64,000 nt of DNA from Lutraria lutraria (lineage: Eukaryota > Mollusca > Bivalvia > Venerida > Mactridae), in assembly GCA_964023205.1 (NCBI GenBank), contig OZ026845.1, positions 1,560,001 to 1,624,000 of the forward strand. The letters run 5' to 3'. Position numbers and translations under genes: made by a program. Shown here one piece after another: positions 50,178 to 64,000 of this stretch (positions are counted from its first letter, which is position 1; each line of letters begins with the position of its first letter). The notes below the pieces were generated by a model. The model did no database searches, was not told the origin of the DNA, and saw only the letters and a program-made list of their open reading frames with translations.

Positions 50178-53100
50178 CATGGTGAATCAGTACACATATA
50201 ATTAGTTGAGTAAGTATAATAGTATGTTAGTGCATGTACATTGATGTGCTTGCATTACCGAATTGCATTTATTTAAAACATATCAGTCTGAGAATAGTGG
50301 AACCGACTAATCGCAGTACAATTCCAAATTGAATGAGGGAGACCAGGCACCGCATTGAAATTGTGTTTCATATATTTGCGAACTTAACACATTAAGAATG
50401 TAAGTAAGCATGTGCGGAGAGAACTGTCCCACTGATTTAGGGGGCGTCTTGTGTCAAACACCCCCTACGCCCCATGCTAGGTAGGAACTATATAAGCGTG
50501 GGTGTGTGAAAGAAGACGACTTCATTGAAATGTCATTCCTTCATTTCACATTCTCAGATTGCATTCAGTCGAGTAGATTTAAACTTGGTAATATGCGATA
50601 AATTTTTATCACACCCTGAAGGTAACGAACACGCATAAACGTGCATCATCGACAAAGGGAAGTAATCCACTTACGTATAGGAAACGCACCCATCGAGCAT
50701 ATAGGACACCAAGGGAAATGGATGTTTTGATCATATATCTATGTTTGTTTCTTACAGTAATTTCTGATATCGTAAAACTTGCCAAGTTTACAGTAATATG
50801 AAACAACTCAAGCGAACACGTGCACAAACACCTTGATATATAGGTTCCGATTCTCGTTAGACAGTGTGCCGCAATGGCGCAGTCGGTAACGCGTCGGACA
50901 TTGAAAGCTTTCGAGACAGACAGACTTTTTGTGGCGGGTTCGAGGCCGGCCACGGATCTTTTTTTTAATTTTTATTTTTCGTTCGTTAGCGTTATGCAGG
51001 CTTCAAACGTTCCGCAAACGCTTGGTGTTTGTTTCTTGCAATTAAAATTAAATAGAAACAGCGTATTTTGTACGTTTTGCATTAATTAATATTCATTTCT
51101 GCAATAATAGCGATTGTTAATCGCATTTCACGTGGGATTACTGTAACGAAACCAGCCGTATGACTTAAGTTTGATATGTTGCGCTAGGTGCCAATCAAGG
51201 CTGCTGTATTGTGTTATCATTGCGTGTTGGGTTATTGTCGTTGGCGTCAAAATGCATATGGTACGTACGTATGTTACTGTGAATTTCATAAGCAGCACGT
51301 GTGTTAAAGTAACAATTTGTTTTAATATCAATTATATAGAGACTGAACATGTACGGTTACGTATGTATGTAAGTCGGTGCGTGTGTTAAAGTAACAATTT
51401 GTTTTAACATCAATTATATAGAGACTGAACATGTATGGTTACGTATGTATGTAAGTCGGTCACATGGTGAATCAGTACACATATAATTAGTTGAGTAAGC
51501 ATAATAGTATGTTAGTGCATGTACATTGATGTGCTTGCATTACCGAATTGCATTTATTTAAAAAATATCAGTCTGAGAATAGTGGAACCGACTAATCGCA
51601 GTACAATTCCAAATTGAATGAGGGAGACCAGGCACCGCATTGAAATTGTGTTTCATATATTTGCGAACTTAACACATTAAGAATGTAAGTAAGCATGTGC
51701 GGAGAGAACTGTCCCACTGATTTAGGGGGCGTCTTGTGTCAAACACCCCCTACGCCCCATGCTAGGTAGGAACTAAATAAGCGTGGGTGTGTGAAAGAAG
51801 AGGACTTCATTGAAATGTCATTCCTTCATTTCACATTCTCAGATTGCATTCAGTCGAGTAGATTTAAACTTGGTAATATGCGATAAATTTTTATCACACC
51901 CTGAAGGTAACGAACACGCATAAACGTGCATCATCGACAAAGGGAAGTAACCCACTTACGTATAGGAAACGCACCCATCGAGCATATAGGACACCAAGGG
52001 AAATGGATGTTTTGATCATATATCTATGTTTGTTTCTTACAGTAATTTCTGATATCGTAAAACTTGTCAAGTTTACAGTAATATGAAACAACTCAAGCGA
52101 ACACGTGCACAAACACCTTGATATATAGGTTCCGATTCTCGTTAGACAGTGTGCCGCAATGGCGCAGTCGGTAACGCGTCGGACATTGAAAGCTTTCGAG
52201 ACAGACAGACTTTTTGTGGCGGGTTCGAGGCCGGCCACGGATCTTTTTTTTAATTTTTATTTTTCGTTCGTTAGCGTTATGCAGGCTTCAAAACGTTCCG
52301 CAAACGCTTGGTGTTTGTTTCTTGCAATTAAAATTAAATAGAAACAGCGTATTTTGTACGTTTTGCATTAATTAATATTCATTTCTGCAATAATAGCGAT
52401 TGTTAATCGCATTTCACGTGGGATTACTGTAACGAAACCAGCCGTATGACTTTAGTTTGATATGTTGCGCTAGGTGCCAATCAAGGCTGCTGTATTGTGT
52501 TATCATTGCGTGTTGGGTTATTGTCGTTGGCGTCAAAATGCATATGGTACGTACGTATGTTACTGTGAATTTCATAAGCAGCACGTGTGTTAAAGTAACA
52601 ATTTGTTTTAATATCAATTATATAGAGACTGAACATGTACGGTTACGTATGTATGTAAGTCGGTGCGTGTGTTAAAGTAACAATTTGTTTTTAACATCAA
52701 TTATATAGAGACTGAACATGTACGGTTACGTATGTATGTAAGTCGGTCACATGGTGAATCAGTACACATATAATTAGTTGAGTAAGTATAATAGTATGTT
52801 AGTGCATGTACATTGATGTGCTTGCATTACCGAATTGCATTTATTTAAAACATATCAGTCTGAGAATAGTGGAACCGACTAATCGCAGTACAATTCCAAA
52901 TTGAATGAGGGAGACCAGGCACCGCATTGAAATTGTGTTTCATATATTTGCGAACTTAACACATTAAGAATGTAAGTAAGCATGTGCGGAGAGAACTGTC
53001 CCACTGATTTAGGGGGCGTCTTGTGTCAAACACCCCCTACGCCCCATGCTAGGTAGGAACTATATAAGCGTGGGTGTGTGAAAGAAGACGACTTCATTGA

Positions 53101-56006
53101 AATGTCATTCCTTCATTTCACATTCTCAGATTGCATTCAGTCGAGTAGATTTAAACTTGGTAATATGCGATAAATTTTTATCACACCCTGAAGGTAACGA
53201 ACACGCATAAACGTGCATCATCGACAAAGGGAAGTAACCCACTTACGTATAGGAAACGCACCCATCGAGCATATAGGACACCAAGGGAAATGGATGTTTT
53301 GATCATATATCTATGTTTGTTTCTTACAGTAATTTCTGATATCGTAAAACTTGTCAAGTTTACAGTAATATGAAACAACTCAAGCGAACACGTGCACAAA
53401 CACCTTGATATATAGGTTCCGATTCTCGTTAGACAGTGTGCCGCAATGGCGCAGTCGGTAACGCGTCGGACATTGAAAGCTTTCGAGACAGACAGACTTT
53501 TTGTGGCGGGTTCGAGGCCGGCCACGGATCTTTTTTTTAATTTTTATTTTTCGTTCGTTAGCGTTATGCAGGCTTCAAACGTTCCGCAAACGCTTGGTGT
53601 TTGTTTCTTGCAATTAAAATTAAATAGAAACAGCGTATTTTGTACGTTTTGCATTAATTAATATTCATTTCTGCAATAATAGCGATTGTTAATCGCATTT
53701 CACGTGGGATTACTGTAACGAAACCAGCCGTATGACTTTAGTTTGATATGTTGCGCTAGGTGCCAATCAAGGCTGCTGTATTGTGTTATCATTGCGTGTT
53801 GGGTTATTGTCGTTGGCGTCAAAATGCATATGGTACGTACGTATGTTACTGTGAATTTCATAAGCAGCACGTGTGTTAAAGTAACAATTTGTTTTAATAT
53901 CAATTATATAGAGACTGAACATGTACGGTTACGTATGTATGTAAGTCGGTGCGTGTGTTAAAGTAACAATTTGTTTTAACATCAATTATATAGAGACTGA
54001 ACATGTACGGTTACGTATGTATGTAAGTCGGTCACATGGTGAATCAGTACACATATAATTAGTTGAGTAAGCATAATAGTATGTTAGTGCATGTACATTG
54101 ATGTGCTTGCATTACCGAATTGCATTTATTTAAAAAATATCAGTCTGAGAATAGTGGAACCGACTAATCGCAGTACAATTCCAAATTGAATGAGGGAGAC
54201 CAGGCACCGCATTGAAATTGTGTTTCATATATTTGCGAACTTAACACATTAAGAATGTAAGTAAGCATGTGCGGAGAGAACTGTCCCACTGATTTAGGGG
54301 GCGTCTTGTGTCAAACACCCCCTACGCCCCATGCTAGGTAGAAACTAAATAAGCGTGGGTGTGTGAAAGAAGACGACTTCATTGAAATGTCATTCCTTCA
54401 TTTCACATTCTCAGATTGCATTCAGTCGAGTAGATTTAAACTTGGTAATATGCGATAAATTTTTATCACACCCTGAAGGTAACGAACACGCATAAACGTG
54501 CATCATCGACAAAGGGAAGTAACCCACTTACGTATAGGAAACGCACCCATCGAGCATATAGGACACCAAGGGAAATGGATGTTTTGATCATATATCTATG
54601 TTTGTTTCTTACAGTAATTTCTGATATCGTAAAACTTGTCAAGTTTACAGTAATATGAAACAACTCAAGCGAACACGTGCACAAACACCTTGATATATAG
54701 GTTCCGATTCTCGTTAGACAGTGTGCCGCAATGGCGCAGTCGGTAACGCGTCGGACATTGAAAGCTTTCGAGACAGACAGACTTTTTGTGGCGGGTTCGA
54801 GGCCGGCCACGGATCTTTTTTTTTATTTTTATTTTTCGTTCGTTAGCGTTATGCAGGCTTCAAAACGTTCCGCAAACGCTTGGTGTTTGTTTCTTGCAAT
54901 TAAAATTAAATAGAAACAGCGTATTTTGTACGTTTTGCATTAATTAATATTCATTTCTGCAATAATAGCGATTGTTAATCGCATTTCACGTGGGATTACT
55001 GTAACGAAACCAGCCGTATGACTTTAGTTTGATATGTTGCGCTAGGTGCCAATCAAGGCTGCTGTATTGTGTTATCATTGCGTGTTGGGTTATTGTCCAT
55101 GGTGTCAAAATGCATATGGTACGTACGTATGTTACTGTGAATTTCATAAGCAGCACGTGTGTTAAAGTAACAATTTGTTTTAATATCAATTATATAGAGA
55201 CTGAACATGTACGGTTACGTATGTATGTAAGTCGGTGCGTGTGTTAAAGTAACAATTTGTTTTAACATCAATTATATAGAGACTGAACATGTACGGTTAC
55301 GTATGTATGTAAGTCGGTCACATGGTGAATCAGTACACATATAATTAGTTGAGTAAGTATAATAGTATGTTAGTGCATGTACATTGATGTGCTTGCATTA
55401 CCGAATTGCATTTATTTAAAACATATCAGTCTGAGAATAGTGGAACCGACTAATCGCAGTACAATTCCAAATTGAATGAGGGAGACCAGGCACCGCATTG
55501 AAATTGTGTTTCATATATTTGCGAACTTAACACATTAAGAATGTAAGTAAGCATGTGCGGAGAGAACTGTCCCACTGATTTAGGGGGCGTCTTGTGTCAA
55601 ACACCCCCTACGCCCCATGCTAGGTAGGAACTATATAAGCGTGGGTGTGTGAAAGAAGACGACTTCATTGAAATGTCATTCCTTCATTTCACATTCTCAG
55701 ATTGCATTCAGTCGAGTAGATTTAAACTTGGTAATATGCGATAAATTTTTATCACACCCTGAAGGTAACGAACACGCATAAACGTGCATCATCGACAAAG
55801 GGAAGTAATCCACTTACGTATAGGAAACGCACCCATCGAGCATATAGGACACCAAGGGAAATGGATGTTTTGATCATATATCTATGTTTGTTTCTTACAG
55901 TAATTTCTGATATCGTAAAACTTGCCAAGTTTACAGTAATATGAAACAACTCAAGCGAACACGTGCACAAACACCTTGATATATAGGTTCCGATTCTCGT
56001 TAGACA

Positions 56007-56109
56007 GTGTGCCGCAATGGCGCAGTCGGTAACGCGTCGGACATTGAAAGCTTTCGAGACAGACAGACTTTTTGTGGCGGGTTCGAGTCCGGCCACGGAT
56101 CTTTTTTTT
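56007..56109 (+). ncRNA. best-matching tRNA-like copy (unit 23)
   Basis: A box at 56018-56029 and B box GGTTCGAGTCC at 56080-56090 both match consensus fully, and eight T follow at 56102-56109. GTGGC and GCCAC flank the B-box arm and pair. The copy at 58577 is the same. If any copy is transcribed by Pol III, these two are the best candidates. Confidence 0.5.
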
Positions 56110-59100
56110 AATTTTTATTTTTCGTTCGTTAGCGTTATGCAGGCTTCAAACGTTCCACAAACGCTTGGTGTTTGTTTCTTGCAATTAAAATTAAATAGAA
56201 ACAGCGTATTTTGTACGTTTTGCATTAATTAATATTCATTTCTGCAATAATAGCGATTGTTAATCGCATTTCACGTGGGATTACTGTAACGAAACCAGCC
56301 GTATGACTTTAGTTTGATATGTTGCGCTAGGTGCCAATCAAGGCTGCTGTATTGTGTTATCATTGCGTGTTGGGTTATTGTCGTTGGCGTCAAAATGCAT
56401 ATGGTACGTACGTATGTTACTGTGAATTTCATAAGCAGCACGTGTGTTAAAGTAACAATTTGTTTTAATATCAATTATATAGAGACTGAACATGTACGGT
56501 TACGTATGTATGTAAGTCGGTGCGTGTGTTAAAGTAACAATTTGTTTTAACATCAATTATATAGAGACTGAACATGTACGGTTACGTATGTATGTAAGTC
56601 GGTCACATGGTGAATCAGTACACATATAATTAGTTGAGTAAGTATAATAGTATGTTAGTGCATGTACATTGATGTGCTTGCATTACCGAATTGCATTTAT
56701 TTTAAAAATATCAGTCTGAGAATAGTGGAACCGACTAATCGCAGTACAATTCCAAATTGAATGAGGGAGACCAGGCACCGCATTGAAATTGTGTTTCATA
56801 TATTTGCGAACTTAACACATTAAGAATGTAAGTAAGCATGTGCGGAGAGAACTGTCCCACTGATTTAGGGGGCGTCTTGTGTCAAACACCCCCTACGCCC
56901 CATGCTAGGTAGGAACTATATAAGCGTGGGTGTGTGAAAGAAGACGACTTCATTGAAATGTCATTCCTTCATTTCACATTCTCAGATTGCATTCAGTCGA
57001 GTAGATTTAAACTTGGTAATATGCGATAAATTTTTATCACACCCTGAAGGTAACGAACACGCATAAACGTGCATCATCGACAAAGGGAAGTAATCCACTT
57101 ACGTATAGGAAACGCACCCATCGAGCATATAGGACACCAAGGGAAATGGATGTTTTGGTCATATATCTATGTTTGTTTCTTACAGTAATTTCTGATATCG
57201 TAAAACTTGCCAAGTTTACAGTAATATGAAACAACTCAAGCGAACACGTGCACAAACACCTTGATATATAGGTTCCGATTCTCGTTAGACAGTGTGCCGC
57301 AATGGCGCAGTCGGTAACGCGTCGGACATTGAAAGCTTTCGAGACAGACAGACTTTTTGTGGCGGGTTCGAGGCCGGCCACGGATCTTTTATTTTATTTT
57401 TATTTTTCGTTCGTTAGCGTTATGCAGGCTTCAAAACGTTCCGCAAACGCTTGGTGTTTGTTTCTTGCAATTAAAATTAAATAGAAACAGCGTATTTTGT
57501 ACGTTTTGCATTAATTAATATTCATTTCTGCAATAATAGCGATTGTTAATCGCATTTCACGTGGGATTACTGTAACGAAACCAGCCGTATGACTTTAGTT
57601 TGATATATTGCGCTAGGTGCCAATCAAGGCTGCTGTATTGTGTTATCATTGCGTGTTGGGTTATTGTCGTTGGCGTCAAAATGCATATGGTACGTACGTA
57701 TGTTACTGTGAATTTTATAAGCAGCACGTGTGTTAAAGTAACAATTTGTTTAATATCAATTATATAGAGACTGAACATGTACGGTTACGTATGTATGTAA
57801 GTCGGTGCGTGTGTTAAAGTAACAATTTGTTTTAACATCAATTATATAGAGACTGAACATGTACGGTTACGTATGTATGTAAGTCGGTCACATGGTGAAT
57901 CAGTACACATATAATTAGTTGAGTAAGTATAATAGTATGTTAGTGCATGTACATTGATGTGCTTGCATTACCGAATTGCATTTATTTAAAAAATATCAGT
58001 CTGAGAATAGTGGAACCGACTAATCGCAGTACAATTCCAAATTGAATGAGGGAGACCAGGCACCGCATTGAAATTGTGTTTCATATATTTGCGAACTTAA
58101 CACATTAAGAATGTAAGTAAGCATGTGCGGAGAGAACTGTCCCACTGATTTAGGGGGCGTCTTGTGTCAAACACCCCCTACGCCCCATGCTAGGTAGGAA
58201 CTATATAAGCGTGGGTGTGTGAAAGAAGACGACTTCATTGAAATGTCATTCCTTCATTTCACATTCTCAGATTGCATTCAGTCGAGTAGATTTAAACTTG
58301 GTAATATGCGATAAATTTTTATCACACCCTGAAGGTAACGAACACGCATAAACGTGCATCATCGACAAAGGGAAGTAATCCACTTACGTATAGGAAACGC
58401 ACCCATCGAGCATATAGGACACCAAGGGAAATGGATGTTTTGATCATATATCTATGTTTGTTTCTTACAGTAATTTCTGATATCGTAAAACTTGCCAAGT
58501 TTACAGTAATATGAAACAACTCAAGCGAACACGTGCACAAACACCTTGATATATAGGTTCCGATTCTCGTTAGACAGTGTGCCGCAATGGCGCAGTCGGT
58601 AACGCGTCGGACATTGAAAGCTTTCGAGACAGACAGACTTTTTGTGGCGGGTTCGAGTCCGGCCACGGATCTTTTTTTTAATTTTTATTTTTCGTTCGTT
58701 AGCGTTATGCAGGCTTCAAACGTTCCACAAACGCTTGGTGTTTGTTTCTTGCAATTAAAATTAAATAGAAACAGCGTATTTTGTACGTTTTGCATTAATT
58801 AATATTCATTTCTGCAATAATAGCGATTGTTAATCGCATTTCACGTGGGATTACTGTAACGAAACCAGCCGTATGACTTTAGTTTGATATGTTGCGCTAG
58901 GTGCCAATCAAGGCTGCTGTATTGTGTTATCATTGCGTGTTGGGTTATTGTCGTTGGCGTCAAAATGCATATGGTACGTACGTATGTTACTGTGAATTTC
59001 ATAAGCAGCACGTGTGTTAAAGTAACAATTTGTTTTAATATCAATTATATAGAGACTGAACATGTACGGTTACGTATGTATGTAAGTCGGTGCGTGTGTT

Positions 59101-62100
59101 AAAGTAACAATTTGTTTTAACATCAATTATATAGAGACTGAACATGTACGGTTACGTATGTATGTAAGTCGGTCACATGGTGAATCAGTACACATATAAT
59201 TAGTTGAGTAAGTATAATAGTATGTTAGTGCATGTACATTGATGTGCTTGCATTACCGAATTGCATTTATTTTAAAAATATCAGTCTGAGAATAGTGGAA
59301 CCGACTAATCGCAGTACAATTCCAAATTGAATGAGGGAGACCAGGCACCGCATTGAAATTGTGTTTCATATATTTGCGAACTTAACACATTAAGAATGTA
59401 AGTAAGCATGTGCGGAGAGAACTGTCCCACTGATTTAGGGGGCGTCTTGTGTCAAACACCCCCTACGCCCCATGCTAGGTAGGAACTATATAAGCGTGGG
59501 TGTGTGAAAGAAGACGACTTCATTGAAATGTCATTCCTTCATTTCACATTCTCAGATTGCATTCAGTCGAGTAGATTTAAACTTGGTAATATGCGATAAA
59601 TTTTTATCACACCCTGAAGGTAACGAACACGCATAAACGTGCATCATCGACAAAGGGAAGTAATCCACTTACGTATAGGAAACGCACCCATCGAGCATAT
59701 AGGACACCAAGGGAAATGGATGTTTTGATCATATATCTATGTTTGTTTCTTACAGTAATTTCTGATATCGTAAAACTTGCCAAGTTTACAGTAATATGAA
59801 ACAACTCAAGCGAACACGTGCACAAACACCTTGATATATAGGTTCCGATTCTCGTTAGACAGTGTGCCGCAATGGCGCAGTCGGTAACGCGTCGGACATT
59901 GAAAGCTTTCGAGACAGACAGACTTTTTGTGGCGGGTTCGAGGCCGGCCACGGATCTTTTATTTTATTTTTATTTTTCGTTCGTTAGCGTTATGCAGGCT
60001 TCAAAACGTTCCGCAAACGCTTGGTGTTTGTTTCTTGCAATTAAAATTAAATAGAAACAGCGTATTTTGTACGTTTTGCATTAATTAATATTCATTTCTG
60101 CAATAATAGCGATTGTTAATCGCATTTCACGTGGGATTACTGTAACGAAACCAGCCGTATGACTTTAGTTTGATATGTTGCGCTAGGTGCCAATCAAGGC
60201 TGCTGTATTGTGTTATCATTGCGTGTTGGGTTATTGTCGTTGGCGTCAAAATGCATATGGTACGTACGTATGTTACTGTGAATTTTATAAGCAGCACGTG
60301 TGTTAAAGTAACAATTTGTTTAATATCAATTATATAGAGACTGAACATGTACGGTTACGTATGTATGTAAGTCGGTGCGTGTGTTAAAGTAACAATTTGT
60401 TTTAACATCAATTATATAGAGACTGAACATGTACGGTTACGTATGTATGTAAGTCGGTCACATGGTGAATCAGTACACATATAATTAGTTGAGTAAGTAT
60501 AATAGTATGTTAGTGCATGTACATTGATGTGCTTGCATTACCGAATTGCATTTATTTAAAAAATATCAGTCTGAGAATAGTGGAACCGACTAATCGCAGT
60601 ACAATTCCAAATTGAATGAGGGAGACCAGGCACCGCATTGAAATTGTGTTTCATATATTTGCGAACTTAACACATTAAGAATGTAAGTAAGCATGTGCGG
60701 AGAGAACTGTCCCACTGATTTAGGGGGCGTCTTGTGTCAAACACCCCCTACGCCCCATGCTAGGTAGGAACTATATAAGCGTGGGTGTGTGAAAGAAGAC
60801 GACTTCATTGAAATGTCATTCCTTCATTTCACATTCTCAGATTGCATTCAGTCGAGTAGATTTAAACTTGGTAATATGCGATAAATTTTTATCACACCCT
60901 GAAGGTAACGAACACGCATAAACGTGCATCATCGACAAAGGGAAGTAACCCACTTACGTATAGGAAACGCACCCATCGAGCATATAGGACACCAAGGGAA
61001 ATGGATGTTTTGATCATATATCTATGTTTGTTTCTTACAGTAATTTCTGATATCGTAAATCTTGTCAAGTTTACAGTAATATTAAACAACTCAAGCGAAC
61101 ACGTGCACAAACACCTTGATATATAGGTTCCGATTCTCGTTAGACAGTGTGCCGCAATGGCGCAGTCGGTAACGCGTCGGACATTGAAAGCTTTCGAGAC
61201 AGACAGACTTTTTGTGGCGGGTTCGATGCCGGCCACGGATCTTTTATTTTATTTTTATTTTTCGTTCGTTAGCGTTATGCAGGCTTCAAAACGTTCCGCA
61301 AACGCTTGGTGTTTGTTTCTTGCAATTAAAATTAAATAGAAACAGCGTATTTTGTACGTTTTGCATTAATTAATATTCATTTCTGCAATAATAGCGATTG
61401 TTAATCGCATTTCACGTGGGATTACTGTAACGAAACCAGCCGTATGACTTTAGTTTGATATGTTGCGCTAGGTGCCAATCAAGGCTGCTGTATTGTGTTA
61501 TCATTGCGTGTTGGGTTATTGTCGTTAGCGTCAAAATGCATATGGTACGTACGTATGTTACTGTGAATTTCATAAGCAGCACGTGTGTTAAAGTAACAAT
61601 TTGTTTTAATATCAATTATATAGAGACTGAACATGTACGGTTACGTATGTATGTAAGTCGGTGCGTGTGTTAAAGTAACAATTTGTTTTAACATCAATTA
61701 TATAGAGACTGAACATGTACGGTTACGTATGTATGTAAGTCGGTCACATGGTGAATCAGTACACATATAATTAGTTGAGTAAGTATAATAGTATGTTAGT
61801 GCATGTACATTGATGTGCTTGCATTACCGAATTGCATTTATTTAAAAAATATCAGTCTGAGAATAGTGGAACCGACTAATCGCAGTACAATTCCAAATTG
61901 AATGAGGGAGACCAGGCACCGCATTGAAATTGTGTTTCATATATTTGCGAACTTAACACATTAAGAATGTAAGTAAGCATGTGCGGAGAGAACTGTCCCA
62001 CTGATTTAGGGGGCGTCTTGTGTCAAACACCCCCTACGCCCCATGCTAGGTAGGAACTATATAAGCGTGGGTGTGTGAAAGAAGACGACTTCATTGAAAT

Positions 62101-64000
62101 GTCATTCCTTCATTTCACATTCTCAGATTGCATTCAGTCGAGTAGATTTAAACTTGGTAATATGCGATAAATTTTTATCACACCCTGAAGGTAACGAACA
62201 CGCATAAACGTGCATCATCGACAAAGGGAAGTAATCCACTTACGTATAGGAAACGCACCCATCGAGCATATAGGACACCAAGGGAAATGGATGTTTTGAT
62301 CATATATCTATGTTTGTTTCTTACAGTAATTTCTGATATCGTAAAACTTGCCAAGTTTACAGTAATATGAAACAACTCAAGCGAACACGTGCACAAACAC
62401 CTTGATATATAGGTTCCGATTCTCGTTAGACAGTGTGCCGCAATGGCGCAGTCGGTAACGCGTCGGACATTGAAAGCTTTCGAGACAGACAGACTTTTTG
62501 TGGCGGGTTCGATGCCGGCCACGGATCTTTTATTTTATTTTTATTTTTCGTTCGTTAGCGTTATGCAGGCTTCAAAACGTTCCGCAAACGCTTGGTGTTT
62601 GTTTCTTGCAATTAAAATTAAATAGAAACAGCGTATTTTGTACGTTTTGCATTAATTAATATTCATTTCTGCAATAATAGCGATTGTTAATCGCATTTCA
62701 CGTGGGATTACTGTAACGAAACCAGCCGTATGACTTTAGTTTGATATGTTGCGCTAGGTGCCAATCAAGGCTGCTGTATTGTGTTATCATTGCGTGTTGG
62801 GTTATTGTCGTTGGCGTCAAAATGCATATGGTACGTACGTATGTTACTGTGAATTTCATAAGCAGCACGTGTGTTAAAGTAACAATTTGTTTAATATCAA
62901 TTATATAGAGACTGAACATGTACGGTTACGTATGTATGTAAGTCGGTGCGTGTGTTAAAGTAACAATTTGTTTTAACATCAATTATATAGAGACTGAACA
63001 TGTACGGTTACGTATGTATGTAAGTCGGTCACATGGTGAATCAGTACACATATAATTAGTTGAGTAAGTATAATAGTATGTTAGTGCATGTACATTGATG
63101 TGCTTGCATTACCGAATTGCATTTATTTAAAAAATATCAGTCTGAGAATAGTGGAACCGACTAATCGCAGTACAATTCCAAATTGAATGAGGGAGACCAG
63201 GCACCGCATTGAAATTGTGTTTCATATATTTGCGAACTTAACACATTAAGAATGTAAGTAAGCATGTGCGGAGAGAACTGTCCCACTGATTTAGGGGGCG
63301 TCTTGTGTCAAACACCCCCTACGCCCCATGCTAGGTAGGAACTATATAAGCGTGGGTGTGTGAAAGAAGACGACTTCATTGAAATGTCATTCCTTCATTT
63401 CACATTCTCAGATTGCATTCAGTCGAGTAGATTTAAACTTGGTAATATGCGATAAATTTTTATCACACCCTGAAGGTAACGAACACGCATAAACGTGCAT
63501 CATCGACAAAGGGAAGTAATCCACTTACGTATAGGAAACGCACCCATCGAGCATATAGGACACCAAGGGAAATGGATGTTTTGATCATATATCTATGTTT
63601 GTTTCTTACAGTAATTTCTGATATCGTAAAACTTGCCAAGTTTACAGTAATATGAAACAACTCAAGCGAACACGTGCACAAACACCTTGATATATAGGTT
63701 CCGATTCTCGTTAGACAGTGTGCCGCAATGGCGCAGTCGGTAACGCGTCGGACATTGAAAGCTTTCGAGACAGACAGACTTTTTGTGGCGGGTTCGATGC
63801 CGGCCACGGATCTTTTATTTTATTTTTATTTTTCGTTCGTTAGCGTTATGCAGGCTTCAAAACGTTCCGCAAACGCTTGGTGTTTGTTTCTTGCAATTAA
63901 AATTAAATAGAAACAGCGTATTTTGTACGTTTTGCATTAATTAATATTCATTTCTGCAATAATAGCGATTGTTAATCGCATTTCACGTGGGATTACTGTA

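Larger units (their letters stand above)
49578..63818 (+). ncRNA. tRNA-like Pol III segments, units 18-29 (12 copies)
   Basis: Starts at 49578, 50864, 52149, 53436, 54721, 56007, 57292, 58577, 59862, 61147, 62433 and 63718. The A box is intact in all. The B box is GGTTCGAGGCC in most, GGTTCGAGTCC in 56007 and 58577, and GGTTCGATGCC in 61147, 62433 and 63718. The T-run is either eight T or TTTTATTTT; the latter is a weaker Pol III stop. Confidence 0.6.
48464..64000 (+). repeat. satellite array, right part, units 17 (rest) to 29
   Basis: Unit starts: 49110, 50396, 51681, 52968, 54253, 55539, 56824, 58109, 59394, 60679, 61965, 63250; the last is cut by the window edge. Spacing is 1285-1287 bp, more regular than on the left, and the units are more alike, which fits recent amplification. 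Every unit in this part that is complete for the region has two 82-bp blocks. Confidence 0.97.

Noticed and set aside
18787..64000. 5S rDNA or snRNA gene cluster
   Set aside because: No 5S or U snRNA sequence was recognised in the unit on either strand.

Overview
The window is animal nuclear DNA, AT-rich, with a spliced gene, tRNA-derived SINEs, foldback elements, an LTR retroelement and a large tandem satellite. The repeat families and the protein relationships suggest a lophotrochozoan, most likely a bivalve mollusc. The species cannot be named from this sequence.

Region 1 (1 to about 17 kb) holds the 5' two thirds of one gene on the minus strand. Twenty-one exons between 15205 and 628 join without a phase error into 1004 codons of a long coiled-coil protein, recognised as the orthologue of vertebrate CCDC171. 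The remaining 3' exons lie beyond position 1. A 3' splice site just before the first coding exon points to an untranslated leader exon upstream. Two clusters of promoter-like motifs (near 15.74-15.96 kb and 16.88-16.91 kb) are candidate starts. Introns carry SINEs, a 38-bp minisatellite, two related MITE-like elements and a GC-rich palindromic repeat.

Region 2 (about 15.5-18.8 kb) has terminal-inverted-repeat sequences, a 78-bp near-perfect palindrome and no recognised gene.

Region 3 (18787-39234 and 48464-64000) is one head-to-tail satellite array: 29 units, normally about 1285 bp, cut by the window edge. Twenty-eight units carry a degenerate tRNA-like segment with a Pol III A box, a B box and a T-run. 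Most units have an internal 82-bp duplication; three neighbouring units have it once. The right part shows dimeric and four-unit higher-order patterns. The array looks non-coding.

Region 4 (39235-48463) is a Ty3/Gypsy-type LTR retroelement inserted into satellite unit 17, with a 4-bp target duplication and LTRs differing at one of 585 positions. Order: LTR, tRNA-His-type primer site, gag, pol (protease, reverse transcriptase, RNase H, integrase), an envelope-like gene, 81-bp repeats, polypurine tract, LTR. Gag and pol are linked by a -1 frameshift heptamer exactly at their overlap. Pol is broken in three places, while gag and the envelope-like gene are open. The element has the layout of an errantivirus-like, envelope-bearing Gypsy element; this copy cannot make a complete Pol.
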